A DNA stretch of 45,425 nt from Myxococcales bacterium UBA1238 (GTDB taxonomy: Bacteria > Myxococcota_A > Bradymonadia > UBA7976 > UBA1532), in contig DBWM01000057.1 of the NCBI GenBank assembly GCA_002309015.1, forward strand, positions 3,646 through 49,070, given 5' to 3'. The position numbers were made by a program, and so were the translations under genes. The stretch's first letter is position 1. Each line of letters begins with the position of its first letter. The notes beneath the pieces are model-generated. The model worked only from the letters and a program-made list of their open reading frames with translations, ran no database searches and was not told the DNA's origin. Below are positions 24,246 through 33,100 of the stretch, in pieces.

Positions 24246-24746
24246 ATGATGAAGAGCCTTCAGGCGCCTTGGCGCATGCCTTACATTCAAGCGAGTCAAA
24301 AAGCTGAATCTGGTTGTGTTTTCTGCCACTTAGCGAACCCTGAGACGGATGCCGAAGAGGGATTGGTGCTTTTTCGGGATCGCTTTGTTCTGATTGCTCT
24401 GAATCGTTATCCCTATAATAACGGGCATCTTTTGGTAATGCCTGCGGCTCACGGTGCTGATTTTGCAGCGCTCGATGCAGAGACGGCGACGCAATTGATG
24501 AAGCGTGTCCAGCAGACGGCTGCCATCTTGCAAAAAGCTTATCGCTGTCCCGGTCTCAATATTGGGATGAATCTGGGAGCTGTCGCTGGTGCAGGCATTA
24601 CGGATCACATGCATTTTCACGTGTTACCGCGTTGGCAAGGCGATACGAATTTTATGCCTGTGATCGCCGATGTGCGCGTGATGCCTCAGTATCTGCACGA
24701 AACCTGGTCGAATTTGTTGCCGTATTTTAAAGAGTTAGGCGATTGA
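24246..24746 (+). CDS. HIT-family nucleotide hydrolase/phosphorylase
   Basis: The 166-residue protein belongs to the histidine-triad superfamily. The active-site motif HMHFHVLPRW spans 121-130, with His123 as the expected nucleophile that forms the nucleotidyl intermediate. Cys24 and Cys27 (CVFC) suggest a zinc-stabilised N-terminal segment, as in Ap4A phosphorylase-like HIT proteins of actinobacteria and in GalT-related enzymes. YPYNNGHLLVMP is the typical preceding strand. It likely acts on dinucleoside polyphosphates or adenylated compounds; the substrate is not readable. It starts nine bases after the HU/IHF stop, so the two are probably cotranscribed. Confidence 0.9.
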   Translation: MMKSLQAPWRMPYIQASQKAESGCVFCHLANPETDAEEGLVLFRDRFVLIALNRYPYNNGHLLVMPAAHGADFAALDAETATQLMKRVQQTAAILQKAYRCPGLNIGMNLGAVAGAGITDHMHFHVLPRWQGDTNFMPVIADVRVMPQYLHETWSNLLPYFKELGD

Positions 24747-24787
24747 ACCCAACGTTGACGGAATTTCCCGTTTTTAGAAATTTTTGA

Positions 24788-24823
24788 AGGCAGCTGCTGG
24801 TTAAAGGGCGGATGGAGCTGCCT
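24788..24823 (+). terminator. hairpin after the HIT gene
   Basis: AGGCAGCT (24788-24795) pairs with AGCTGCCT (24816-24823), an eight-base stem with a 20-base loop, but only GGGCTTTGT follows. It may be a weak terminator between the HIT gene and the clpX promoter. Confidence 0.35.
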
Positions 24824-24862
24824 GGGCTTTGTCGTGTAACTATTGGTAATTCTTTGCAAAGA

Positions 24863-24891
24863 TTGACAAATTTGTTGAATGAGTTTAAACT
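24863..24891 (+). promoter_or_regulatory. sigma-70-type promoter of clpX
   Basis: A perfect TTGACA (24863-24868) is followed after 17 bases by TAAACT (24886-24891, four of six). The start point would be near 24898, giving a leader of about 28 bases that includes the GAGG ribosome site. I saw no heat-shock-type promoter here. Confidence 0.68.
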
Positions 24892-24925
24892 GCTCGTTCA
24901 ACTTTTTATGCAGTGAGGTGAGGGC

Positions 24926-26155
24926 GTGATTCGAACTCAGCATATGCATTGCTCTTTTTGCGGCAAAGGCGGAAATGAGGTCTTAAAGCTGATTACAGGA
25001 CCTCAGGTTCAGATTTGTGATGAGTGCGTCGCGCTTTGCAACGAGATTCTCGCGCATGAAGACAAGGAACCCTCCTCAAAGAAAAATGCGCGTAAAGAGT
25101 TAAAACCAAAGGATATTTTCGATTATCTGAGCGAGCATATCATCGGGCAGCCTCTGGCCAAAAAGGTGGTTTCCGTCGCTGTCTACAACCATTACAAGCG
25201 CATCAATGCGGCGCCCGGCAGCGATGTTCAGCTCTCAAAAGGCAATATTTTGATGGTGGGCCCCACGGGCTGTGGAAAGACCGCCATCGCATCGGCTTTG
25301 GCCAAATTGCTGGATGTGCCCTTCGTTGTAGCCGATGCCACCTGCCTGACCGAAGCGGGTTATGTGGGCGAAGATGTTGAAAGTATTATCAAATCCCTTT
25401 GGATCGCAGCGGATCACGACATCGATCGGGCAGCGCGCGGCATCGTGGTCATCGACGAGATCGACAAATTGGCCAAGCGCAGCACGACTTCGACGCGCGA
25501 CGTGGGCGGTGAAGGGGTTCAGCAGGCTTTGCTCAAAATGATCGAAGGCGATCGGGTTTCCATCTACCCCGACGGTTCGCGCACGCGCCCCCAAAAGGAG
25601 CTGATTCAGGTCGATACGCGCAACGTGCTGTTTATCTTATGCGGCGCGTTTGTGGGCATCGAGAAGCTTGTACAGCACCGTAAGGCCCCGAATTCCATCG
25701 GTTTTGGCACCAAGCCCCGGGTGAAGGATGCCATGGTGGAATACAACGATCTGATCGTCGATGTGACCGCCGAAGATCTGATCAAGTTTGGACTGATTCC
25801 CGAATTTGTGGGACGTCTGCCGGTGGTGGTGCCGTTCCAGCAATTAAACGAAGATGATCTTTGCGAGATCTTGTGGAAGCCCAAGAACGCATTGATCGCG
25901 CAGTATAAGCATCTGTTCGAGATGGAGCATGTGGAGCTGGAGTTTGCCCCAGAGGCGCTCAGGGCGATCGTGCGAGAGGCGATCAAGCGCAAATGCGGCG
26001 CGCGCGGTCTGAGGGCGATCCTGGAAGAGATCATGCTCGACATCATGTACGAGCTGCCCGACATGGAAGATGTGACGAAGGTGGTGATTACGGAAGATGT
26101 GGTGCAGCATGCAGCGCAGCCCACGCTGATTCATCAGGTTGAAGAAAGCGCTTGA
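24926..26155 (+). CDS. clpX: ATP-dependent Clp protease ATP-binding subunit ClpX
   Basis: ClpX is the hexameric AAA+ unfoldase that feeds tagged proteins to ClpP. The 409-residue protein has the N-terminal zinc-binding domain (Cys9, Cys12, Cys31, Cys34), Walker A GPTGCGKT at 112-119, a Walker B VVIDEIDK and the EAGYVGEDVE pore loop. It also has the IGF loop at 258-260 that docks into ClpP, so partnership with ClpP is expected although no clpP is present. The TGCGKT variant replaces the common TGSGKT. A GTG at 24926 is chosen because GAGG lies seven bases upstream; the ATG at 24944 would sit directly before the zinc finger without a ribosome site. The usual tig-clpP-clpX-lon order is broken here: clpX has its own promoter and terminator. 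Confidence 0.96.
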   Translation: MIRTQHMHCSFCGKGGNEVLKLITGPQVQICDECVALCNEILAHEDKEPSSKKNARKELKPKDIFDYLSEHIIGQPLAKKVVSVAVYNHYKRINAAPGSDVQLSKGNILMVGPTGCGKTAIASALAKLLDVPFVVADATCLTEAGYVGEDVESIIKSLWIAADHDIDRAARGIVVIDEIDKLAKRSTTSTRDVGGEGVQQALLKMIEGDRVSIYPDGSRTRPQKELIQVDTRNVLFILCGAFVGIEKLVQHRKAPNSIGFGTKPRVKDAMVEYNDLIVDVTAEDLIKFGLIPEFVGRLPVVVPFQQLNEDDLCEILWKPKNALIAQYKHLFEMEHVELEFAPEALRAIVREAIKRKCGARGLRAILEEIMLDIMYELPDMEDVTKVVITEDVVQHAAQPTLIHQVEESA

Positions 26156-26170
26156 AAGAGCGCTTTTTTT
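26145..26170 (+). terminator. intrinsic terminator overlapping the clpX stop codon
   Basis: AAAGCGCT (26145-26152) pairs with AGCGCTTT (26159-26166), followed by a T run to 26170. The clpX stop codon TGA is the first part of the six-base loop, so the upstream arm of the terminator encodes the last residues of ClpX. Confidence 0.88.
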
Positions 26171-26222
26171 ATAGCGTTTTGGGGGAGTGAACTGTTGAGG
26201 ATGGGCAGGCGAGCGCGGGGGA

Positions 26223-27239
26223 TTAGAAGCTTTGCGTTAAAGTGACGCCGTAAGAAGTGCGGTGATTGATGTTAGAATCGGTGTCAAAGAAGGGCTGTGT
26301 TACATTTTTACCGTCTTCGGTGTAAAGCGAGCGAACGGTGGTCATATAAATCGAGGCGGAGGAGTTCTTTAAGAATTTCCAGGAGAGCGCAAAGCTGGTG
26401 CTGTGCATCCCCAGGCCCTTTTGCGAGTCGTTTTGGGCGTAGGGGCTTGAATATTCGTCGTGCGGGAATTTGACCGCCTGATAGCCGTTCGACAAGCTGT
26501 AAGAGAAAGACGGCGTCAACTGATCGAGGAAGGTATAGGCGATCCCAAAGTTGCCTGCGATGGATTGCAGGGCGTTGGGTTGGCCAGCATCTTCGCCATG
26601 AATGCGGCAGAGGTCAGGGAAGCGCTCGCAATCGATTTGCTGCGTGGGATCCTGGTTGACGTTATAGTTGTACGCAAAACCAGCAGCGGCCGAAAAGCCC
26701 TTAAAATTCCAGGCCATAGAGACCGAAGGGCTTACGCTCAGGATCAATCCTGCAGCCTGGCTGGCCTTGCTGGTGGGGATGGCGATGTCGAGTACACCCG
26801 CAAATGACAGGTGAGCGGCGTCGATGTTGAGAAAATTCCACGCAGCGCCTAAGTTGATGTCGTGTAATTCGGTCTGACGCAAGGTTCGGCTGGAGGCACC
26901 ACCTGCAACGGGAGCGCGGTAATAGCCTTCGCTGAGCGCTTTATCGACAGCAAATGCTGCATAGGCTGAAATTTCTTTGGTAAAGTTATAACCTACCAGA
27001 CCTTTGAGCGTGAGCAGCTGCCATCCATATTGGAGATCATCGTCTTCGGTGTCTGCAAAATTGGCGTGATTGAAGCGATAACCTAAGCTGACAGAAGCAG
27101 AAATGGGATAAGTCGAAGTTTCGGCTTGAGCAGCTTCGGCAGTCTCACTGACAGTGTTGACGGTTGAAGTTTCTTGTTCATCGGCCCAGGATGAGGAGGC
27201 CATGAGGAGAGCGGCCAAGAAGGCGACAGACTGCTTCAC
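26223..27239 (-). CDS. outer-membrane beta-barrel protein, function unknown
   Basis: The 338-residue precursor has a signal peptide cleaved near SSSWA|DEQ. A short Thr/Glu/Ala-rich segment and then many amphipathic strands of 8-12 residues follow, with aromatic girdles (for example SVSLGYRFNH, FSAAAGFAYNYNV, TSFALSWKF). The last residue is phenylalanine after YGVTLTQSF, the BAM insertion signal. Length suggests 12-14 strands. The pattern is loosely like the transporter-type barrels found beside aromatic-degradation genes, but no such genes are near and I cannot name a substrate. Two cysteines in CERFPDLC may form a disulfide in an outer loop. Translation starts at GTG with AGGAG ten bases upstream; a promoter lies at 27299-27327. 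Confidence 0.8.
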   Translation of the reverse strand: MKQSVAFLAALLMASSSWADEQETSTVNTVSETAEAAQAETSTYPISASVSLGYRFNHANFADTEDDDLQYGWQLLTLKGLVGYNFTKEISAYAAFAVDKALSEGYYRAPVAGGASSRTLRQTELHDINLGAAWNFLNIDAAHLSFAGVLDIAIPTSKASQAAGLILSVSPSVSMAWNFKGFSAAAGFAYNYNVNQDPTQQIDCERFPDLCRIHGEDAGQPNALQSIAGNFGIAYTFLDQLTPSFSYSLSNGYQAVKFPHDEYSSPYAQNDSQKGLGMHSTSFALSWKFLKNSSASIYMTTVRSLYTEDGKNVTQPFFDTDSNINHRTSYGVTLTQSF

Positions 27240-27298
27240 TGCTTTATTCTCCTAAAAATCGTTAAGTGATGTATGGTTCAAAAAAACTCAATCTGCAC

Positions 27299-27327
27299 AG
27301 TTAAGACGATCTGTTTTTGAATGTCAA
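27299..27327 (-). promoter_or_regulatory. candidate promoter for the 338-residue barrel gene
   Basis: On the minus strand a perfect TTGACA (27322-27327) is followed after 17 bases by TTAACT (27299-27304), matching the -10 consensus at three positions. It would give a leader of about 50 bases. The -35 and spacing are good, the -10 weak. Confidence 0.5.
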
Positions 27328-27394
27328 GGGGTTAGTACGAAAATTTTTAAGGAAAGTTGAATGGAAGGGGAATTTCTTATTGAGGCAGGCGGAG

Positions 27395-29812
27395 TTAGCG
27401 GGCTGGATGGGGACCTGAAATCTGGGAGAGTTCGCGCAGGCGCGCTTCGACTGCAGCGTTGAAGGTGCCTTTGGGGAAGTTGCCGTCCTTCTGTCGCTGA
27501 CCGGCGGTTTCGCCCGTGAGGATCTCGATCGCTTCGTCGATATGGCGGACGGTCCAAAGGTGGAATTGGCCTTTGCGGACCGCTTCGATCACCGCCTCGT
27601 CGAGGACCAGATCGAGCCGGTTGTCGTCGGGCAGGATGATGCCCTGCTTGCCCGTCAGTTCCCGCGCCTGGCAAATGTAGAAGAAGCCTTCGATCTTTTC
27701 GTTGAGGCCGCCCACCGCCTGCACATGACCGTGCTGATCCAGGGCACCCGTCATCGCGATCGATTGTGAGATGGGGATTTGCGCGAGATTTGACAGCAGC
27801 GCGATCGCCTGGGCCAGGGAGGCGCTGTCGCCGTCAACCTCGTCGTGCAGCTGCTCGAAGGCGATGGTGGCCGAGAGCGCGAGGGGCTCTTTGGGCAGGT
27901 AATGGGCGCGCAGGTAAGCGGTCAGAAGCATGGTGCCCTTGTCGTGGATGCGGCCAGAGAGGCTGACTTCGCGCTCCACCGAGAGGACGCCGTCGTGGCC
28001 GGGCGCGGTGGTGGCGCTGATGCGGCAGGGCTGACCAAAGGCGTGATCGCCTAAATCCACCACGGTGAGGCCATTTGCGGTACCGATGTCGCTGCCCTCG
28101 GTCTTGAGGGTGACGAGTCCCGCGTTGATGAGATGCCGCAGGCGCTCTTCGGTGAGCGAATGCCGGCTGCGCTTTTCGGTAAGCGCCTTTTCGACATGCT
28201 TGCGGTCTGTCTGCGGGCTGTTTTCGGTCTTGGCGTAATGGTTGGCTTCGCGCAAAACATCCGTCAGTTCGCTGAATCGCGTGGAAAGCCAGTCCTGACG
28301 CTGGGCCAGGCGGACGCCGTATTCGCAGAGCGATGCGAGGGCCTGATCGGTGATGGGCAGCAGGTCTTCTTCCTTTTGCACATGCCAGGCGTGGCGCGCG
28401 TAAATGGCGACGTTGTCGTCGTCGAGGGGCATCACGTCGTCAAAATCGACTTTGACCTTAAAAACCCTGTGAAAATCATCACTTCCGTTATACAGGGCGC
28501 GATAGAGCTCGTCGTCGCCCACCGCGATGACCTTGACGTCGACCTTGATGGGGCGAGGCTTTAATGCGGAACCGCTTCCGGGGTTGAAAAACTGTTCTGG
28601 TGACTGGATTTCGAGCTCGCGGGCTTTGAGGACCCGGGTGAGTGTGCGCCAGACTCCGCTTTCGGCTGCGGCGTCGTTGGCGTTGATGATCAGGTAGCCG
28701 CCGTGGGCGCGCAAAAGGCTTCCGGCTTTGATGTCGGCGAAGTCGACGGTAGGCCTCATCTCGTCGCTCGGACGCTCGACGGTGCCGAATAAGTTGGTGA
28801 AAGTAGGCGAGTTTTCAAAAATGACGGGGGCGGAACTGCTGCGGCTGTTGTCGAGCAAAACGTTGACGCGAAGCAGGGTTTTGAGCGTCGAGCGCTGGGC
28901 TTCTTCGCCCTGCTGGGCGTCCTCGTCGTCGATCAGATCGAGATGTTCAGAAATCCAGCCTGAAATCTGCTCCAGCCATTCCGAGACGCCTTCGTGAGGG
29001 AATTGCGCATTTAACGCGGCGATTGGATCTTTCAGCGCTTCCTGGACGGCGTTGCTTTCGAGCTCATGGACGTTGTCCTGCACCGATCGCGATTCAGCGC
29101 GCAGCTTGACCAGCACCTGATGGAGCCGCTCTTTGAGCTGGGCGTGGGTCTCGCGCACATCTTTGATCGAGCGATTGCGAATCTGACCGTTTTCGATGCG
29201 CTCGCAAAACTCTTCCATTTCAACAGGTTTGCGGCGGAACATCGGTAAGATATCGAGGTGGGACATCTCCTCGACCTGCACCTGAGTGAGCGAAAAATGC
29301 TTGCGATCGCATTCTTCCGCGAGCTCTTTCAGGAGATCCTTTTCGAGCACATCGGCGCCGCTGATGAATTCGTTGCGCTTGTTGTCGACGGTTGTGGATT
29401 CGAGGGTCGAGCGGACGAGTTCGGTCGCCTTTTGGGCAAAAAGCTCGATTTCCTTTTTAAATTTGCGGCCCTGGCCTGCGGGCATGGTGAGCAGTACAGG
29501 GCGGTCGGGATCGGTGGTGTTTTGAACGTAAAGGCAGTCGATGAGCGGGCGCCGAAGCTTCACGCCTTCGCTGATCATGCTGCGGACGCTCGACATTTTA
29601 CCGGTGCCCGAGGGGCCGCAAACAAAGACGTTGTAGCCGGGAGCGTCGATGTCCAGGCCCAGTCGCAGCGCGGTTAAAGCGCGCGACTGCCCGATGGAGG
29701 ATGCGTGATCGGCGTTTTGTTCGCGGATGCGCGCAAAGAGTTGGGGATCGCAGGTCCAGCGGAGTTCATCGGCTGAGAGTTTTTGTGCGGATTTAGAAGT
29801 TTTACGTGCCAA
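27395..29812 (-). CDS. Lon-related ATP-dependent protease (LonB/AAA_32 type)
   Basis: This 805-residue protein joins an AAA+ module to a C-terminal Lon protease domain, without the N-terminal substrate domain of classical LonA. Walker A is CGPSGTGK ending at Lys72. A long helical insertion lies at about 140-280, and LRAHGGYLIINANDA belongs to the Walker B region. The Ser-Lys catalytic dyad is intact: Ser663 in DGDSA and Lys706 in GLNEK, 43 residues apart as in E. coli Lon. No membrane segments are seen, unlike archaeal LonB. The preferred start is TTG at 29812, with GAGG eight bases upstream. The frame runs on to an ATG at 29920, but those 36 residues have no family likeness. It is divergent from the giant TPR gene. 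Confidence 0.92.
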   Translation of the reverse strand: MARKTSKSAQKLSADELRWTCDPQLFARIREQNADHASSIGQSRALTALRLGLDIDAPGYNVFVCGPSGTGKMSSVRSMISEGVKLRRPLIDCLYVQNTTDPDRPVLLTMPAGQGRKFKKEIELFAQKATELVRSTLESTTVDNKRNEFISGADVLEKDLLKELAEECDRKHFSLTQVQVEEMSHLDILPMFRRKPVEMEEFCERIENGQIRNRSIKDVRETHAQLKERLHQVLVKLRAESRSVQDNVHELESNAVQEALKDPIAALNAQFPHEGVSEWLEQISGWISEHLDLIDDEDAQQGEEAQRSTLKTLLRVNVLLDNSRSSSAPVIFENSPTFTNLFGTVERPSDEMRPTVDFADIKAGSLLRAHGGYLIINANDAAAESGVWRTLTRVLKARELEIQSPEQFFNPGSGSALKPRPIKVDVKVIAVGDDELYRALYNGSDDFHRVFKVKVDFDDVMPLDDDNVAIYARHAWHVQKEEDLLPITDQALASLCEYGVRLAQRQDWLSTRFSELTDVLREANHYAKTENSPQTDRKHVEKALTEKRSRHSLTEERLRHLINAGLVTLKTEGSDIGTANGLTVVDLGDHAFGQPCRISATTAPGHDGVLSVEREVSLSGRIHDKGTMLLTAYLRAHYLPKEPLALSATIAFEQLHDEVDGDSASLAQAIALLSNLAQIPISQSIAMTGALDQHGHVQAVGGLNEKIEGFFYICQARELTGKQGIILPDDNRLDLVLDEAVIEAVRKGQFHLWTVRHIDEAIEILTGETAGQRQKDGNFPKGTFNAAVEARLRELSQISGPHPAR

Positions 29813-30138
29813 AATGATCGCCTCGCAATGAATGGGTGAGCGTTCAATAGCTGACCCGTAAGCAATGTGAAAGAGCGTTGGTGTTTTGGGAAAAATGGAG
29901 GGGTCAAATCTTCGCCTCAAAAAACATTTTACACAGCCAAAATGAGAATATTTTCTGAACGAAAATCGATAATGTAATCAATGGGTTAAATGCGCTTTGG
30001 GGGAGCTGAACCGGAGCGGTTGCGTTCATTTTATGATCGCGGAATGGGCGATTTGAGCGGACGCAGAACGAAACAAGCGTTAGTCTGTGGCCGCTCGGGT
30101 GTTTTTTGTACGCTTCAACCTGTGCTGAGGATGCTCCC
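29813..30138. other. 326-bp divergent intergenic region
   Basis: This gap separates the LonB-like gene from the giant TPR gene. The centre (about 29910-29990) is AT-rich and likely holds one or both promoters. A TATGAT hexamer at 30032-30037 and, on the minus strand, a TAAAAT hexamer near 29930 look like -10 boxes, but neither has a matching -35. No small gene, repeat or RNA structure stood out. Confidence 0.4.
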
Positions 30139-33100
30139 ATGGCTAAAAAACTCGACAAATTCCGCGCTCGCCTTGCCCAAGATCCACACGATACCGAAGC
30201 CCTGCTGGCACTTGAATCTCACTTGCTGCCCAAAGGGGATTTTGAGGCGGTTCGTCAACTGACGGCTCAATGCTGTGAGGCTTTGCCTTTGGAGGAGCGG
30301 CAGCCGTTTTGGAAGGCGCTCTGTGAGCGTTTAGAGTCTTTTGCGGAGTCAAATCCGGAGCGCTCGGCGCGGGCGCTCTTGCTTTCGGGGCAGCTGCACG
30401 AGTCGGAGCTCGGTCTGGATGACGATGCGCTGGCGCTCTATCTCAAGGCGTATGAACGGGATTCGGATTGCGAAGATGCGATTCTGGCGGCGCGTGCGCT
30501 GGAGGAGCGGCGCAGGAATTGGGAGAGTCTCGGTCGCCTCATCGGGCTTCAAATCGAGCATACGGAGGATCCCGAAGCGCGGGCCTCATTGTGGTTTGAG
30601 CGTGCAAAGAGCGACCAGGAGCGAGGCCGCGAGAGCGAGGCCGCACAAGCGGTACAGGAAGCGTTGAAACTTTGTCCAAATCACCCATTAGCAGCGGAGT
30701 TTAAGCCGATGGCCACCCTGAATGAAGCCGATGAATTGCATTTTGTGGAGATTTGTGAGGAGGCTGAAAAGGCGCATGATCCGCGTCAAAAAGCTTCGCT
30801 GTTGCTCGATGCTGCGGTGTTTTGTCAGGCGCATGCGCCGCAGGATGTGCGGATTCGCGAGCTTTGCGAGCAGGTTCTCGCTCTGGATGCGCGCAATGAG
30901 TCGGCGCGGGCGTTGCTCGTAAGCTACCTGAGCGACAACGGGGCCTTCGAAGAGCTGACCGAGCTTCTGGTGGCTCAGGCCGAAAAAGCGGCGCGAAAAT
31001 CCGACAGGCTCGAGATTTATCACCGCCTGGCGGACGTAGCCGATCTCCAGATGGGGCAGCCGGTGCAGGCGGCTCAATGGCATCGAAAGGTGCTCGAAAT
31101 CGATCCCGGCGATCAGCTTTCTCTGAATTATTGCATCGATTTTTATAAGAACGCGGAACAATGGCGCGATTTGGTGGCGGTTTATGAAAATGCGCTCAAA
31201 GCGCGCAATCGCGTCGAAGACGAAGGCGAGATGCTTCTGCAGATCGCAACGATTTTATGGAAGAAAATCGGGGACTTAAAAGCTGCTGACGGGTATTTTA
31301 AGCGGATCAAGCTGAACAATCCGCATCACCCGACCATGCTCCAATTCTATGTGGATTACGATACACAAAAAGAGGATTGGCAGCATTTGCTCACGGTTTT
31401 GAGCTCGATTCAGGCGGATTCGGAATCGGTCGAGGAGCAGATCGAAATCGGCGTGCAGATGGCGCGCGTGGCCGAGGAAAAGCTGCAAAAGCCCGCCCGT
31501 GCAACCGAAATCTGGAAGTCGATTTTAAAGCTGGAGCCCACTCATGCCGAAGCCCGCGATGCGCTGCGAAGGCTGCTCTACGACACCGGAAAATGGAACG
31601 CATTATTAGAGTTTTTAAAGGAAGATCTGACGCTCGTTCCGGACGATGCGGTTGAAGAAAAAGTGAGGATTTTGGAGCGCACGATCTCGATCTATCAGGA
31701 GCAGTTCGGGCTCCCCAAGATGGTGATCAACACCTACAACCAGATCCTGGCGATCGATCCGTCGAACGAAAAAGCGCTCGAAGCGTTGCAGCAAAAATAT
31801 GAGGAAAGTTCGCGCTGGACGGATTTGATCGGGATTTTGCAGCGCCGCTCGGAACTGGCCGCCAACGCGGGGAATGAAGAGCAATATGTGCTCTATCAGC
31901 GCAAAATTGCTGATCTTTATCAACAAAAACTCAATAACCCCAATGCGGCGATCTCCTGCTTCGAAATCATTTTGGAGCATTTGCCCAACGACCCGGATGC
32001 GATCAAAAAGCTGACCGTGCTCTATCGCCATTTTAAGGACTGGCGTGCGCTTTATAAGATTTACGAACGCGAGCTGCCCTCGCTGAGCGGTCCGGAACTG
32101 GTCAGTCACCTGCGCGAAATGGCGCAGATGGCCACCCAGCGCCTCGATATGCCCAACGAAGCTTTGGGGCTCTGGCAGCGCATTCTGGACGAGGATCCGA
32201 CCGACGAAGCGGCCTGGCTGGCGCTGGAATCGCTCTATGCCAAGGCCGAACGTTACGAGGATTTGGCGGTTTTGTATGAATGCCGCGAAGGGCAGGCCAC
32301 CCAGGACGATGCGCGCCTCATGTGGCTCAAAAAACTGGCGGCGGTCTACAGCGAGCGGCTCAAGGACGAAGATCGGGCAGCCGATGTCTGGCGCAAGATT
32401 CTGACGCTGCGCCCCGGCGATCTCCATGCCGAAAACTACTTGCGGGATCTGTACTTACGCCGCGGTGACTACGATGCGGTCACAGAGCTTTACGAGCGCC
32501 GCAAGGATTACGAAGGCCTGGTGCGCCTGCTTGCGGGCCTGGTGGCTGAAGCGGATACCGACGATTTGAAGGTGGATCTCTATCGCCGCATGGCCAGCCT
32601 GCTTTCCGATACGCTCAACGTGCGCGCGGGGGCGGTCGAATGCTGGGAATCGATCCTGTCGCTTTTGCCCAACGATCGCGATGCGGCGGCGCAGCTGGCT
32701 CCGATTTACCGCGAGACGGGCGCATATGCCGAACTGGTGCATGTGCTCGAGATCCTGCTCGATACTGAAAGCGCGAAACGCTTTGAAATCATTTGTGAAT
32801 TGGCTCAGGTTCAAGAGACCGGGCTGAAGGATTGGGCGGCTTCCTATCGCTGGTCGGCGCGGGCTTTGGAGATGGAGCCCGAGGATTTGAATCTGCTCGC
32901 GCAGACGCGAAAGCGCGCGCTGGAAGCGCATACGAGCGAGGCGTTTGTGGATCTGGTGACGCGCCTTTCAGACAACCGCTCCCAGAAGACGCAGGTGGCG
33001 ATGCTGCACGCGCTGGCCGAAACCTGCGAGGAGACCCTTTCGCAGCCCAGCGATGCGTTGACGTTTTATGAACGATTGCGCGCAGTTGAGGGTGAAACGC

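Noticed and set aside
29813..29920. ATG-initiated N-terminal extension of the LonB-like protease
   Set aside because: The extra 36 residues do not resemble the family, whose proteins start near the LSADELRW segment; the TTG at 29812 has a well-placed GAGG.
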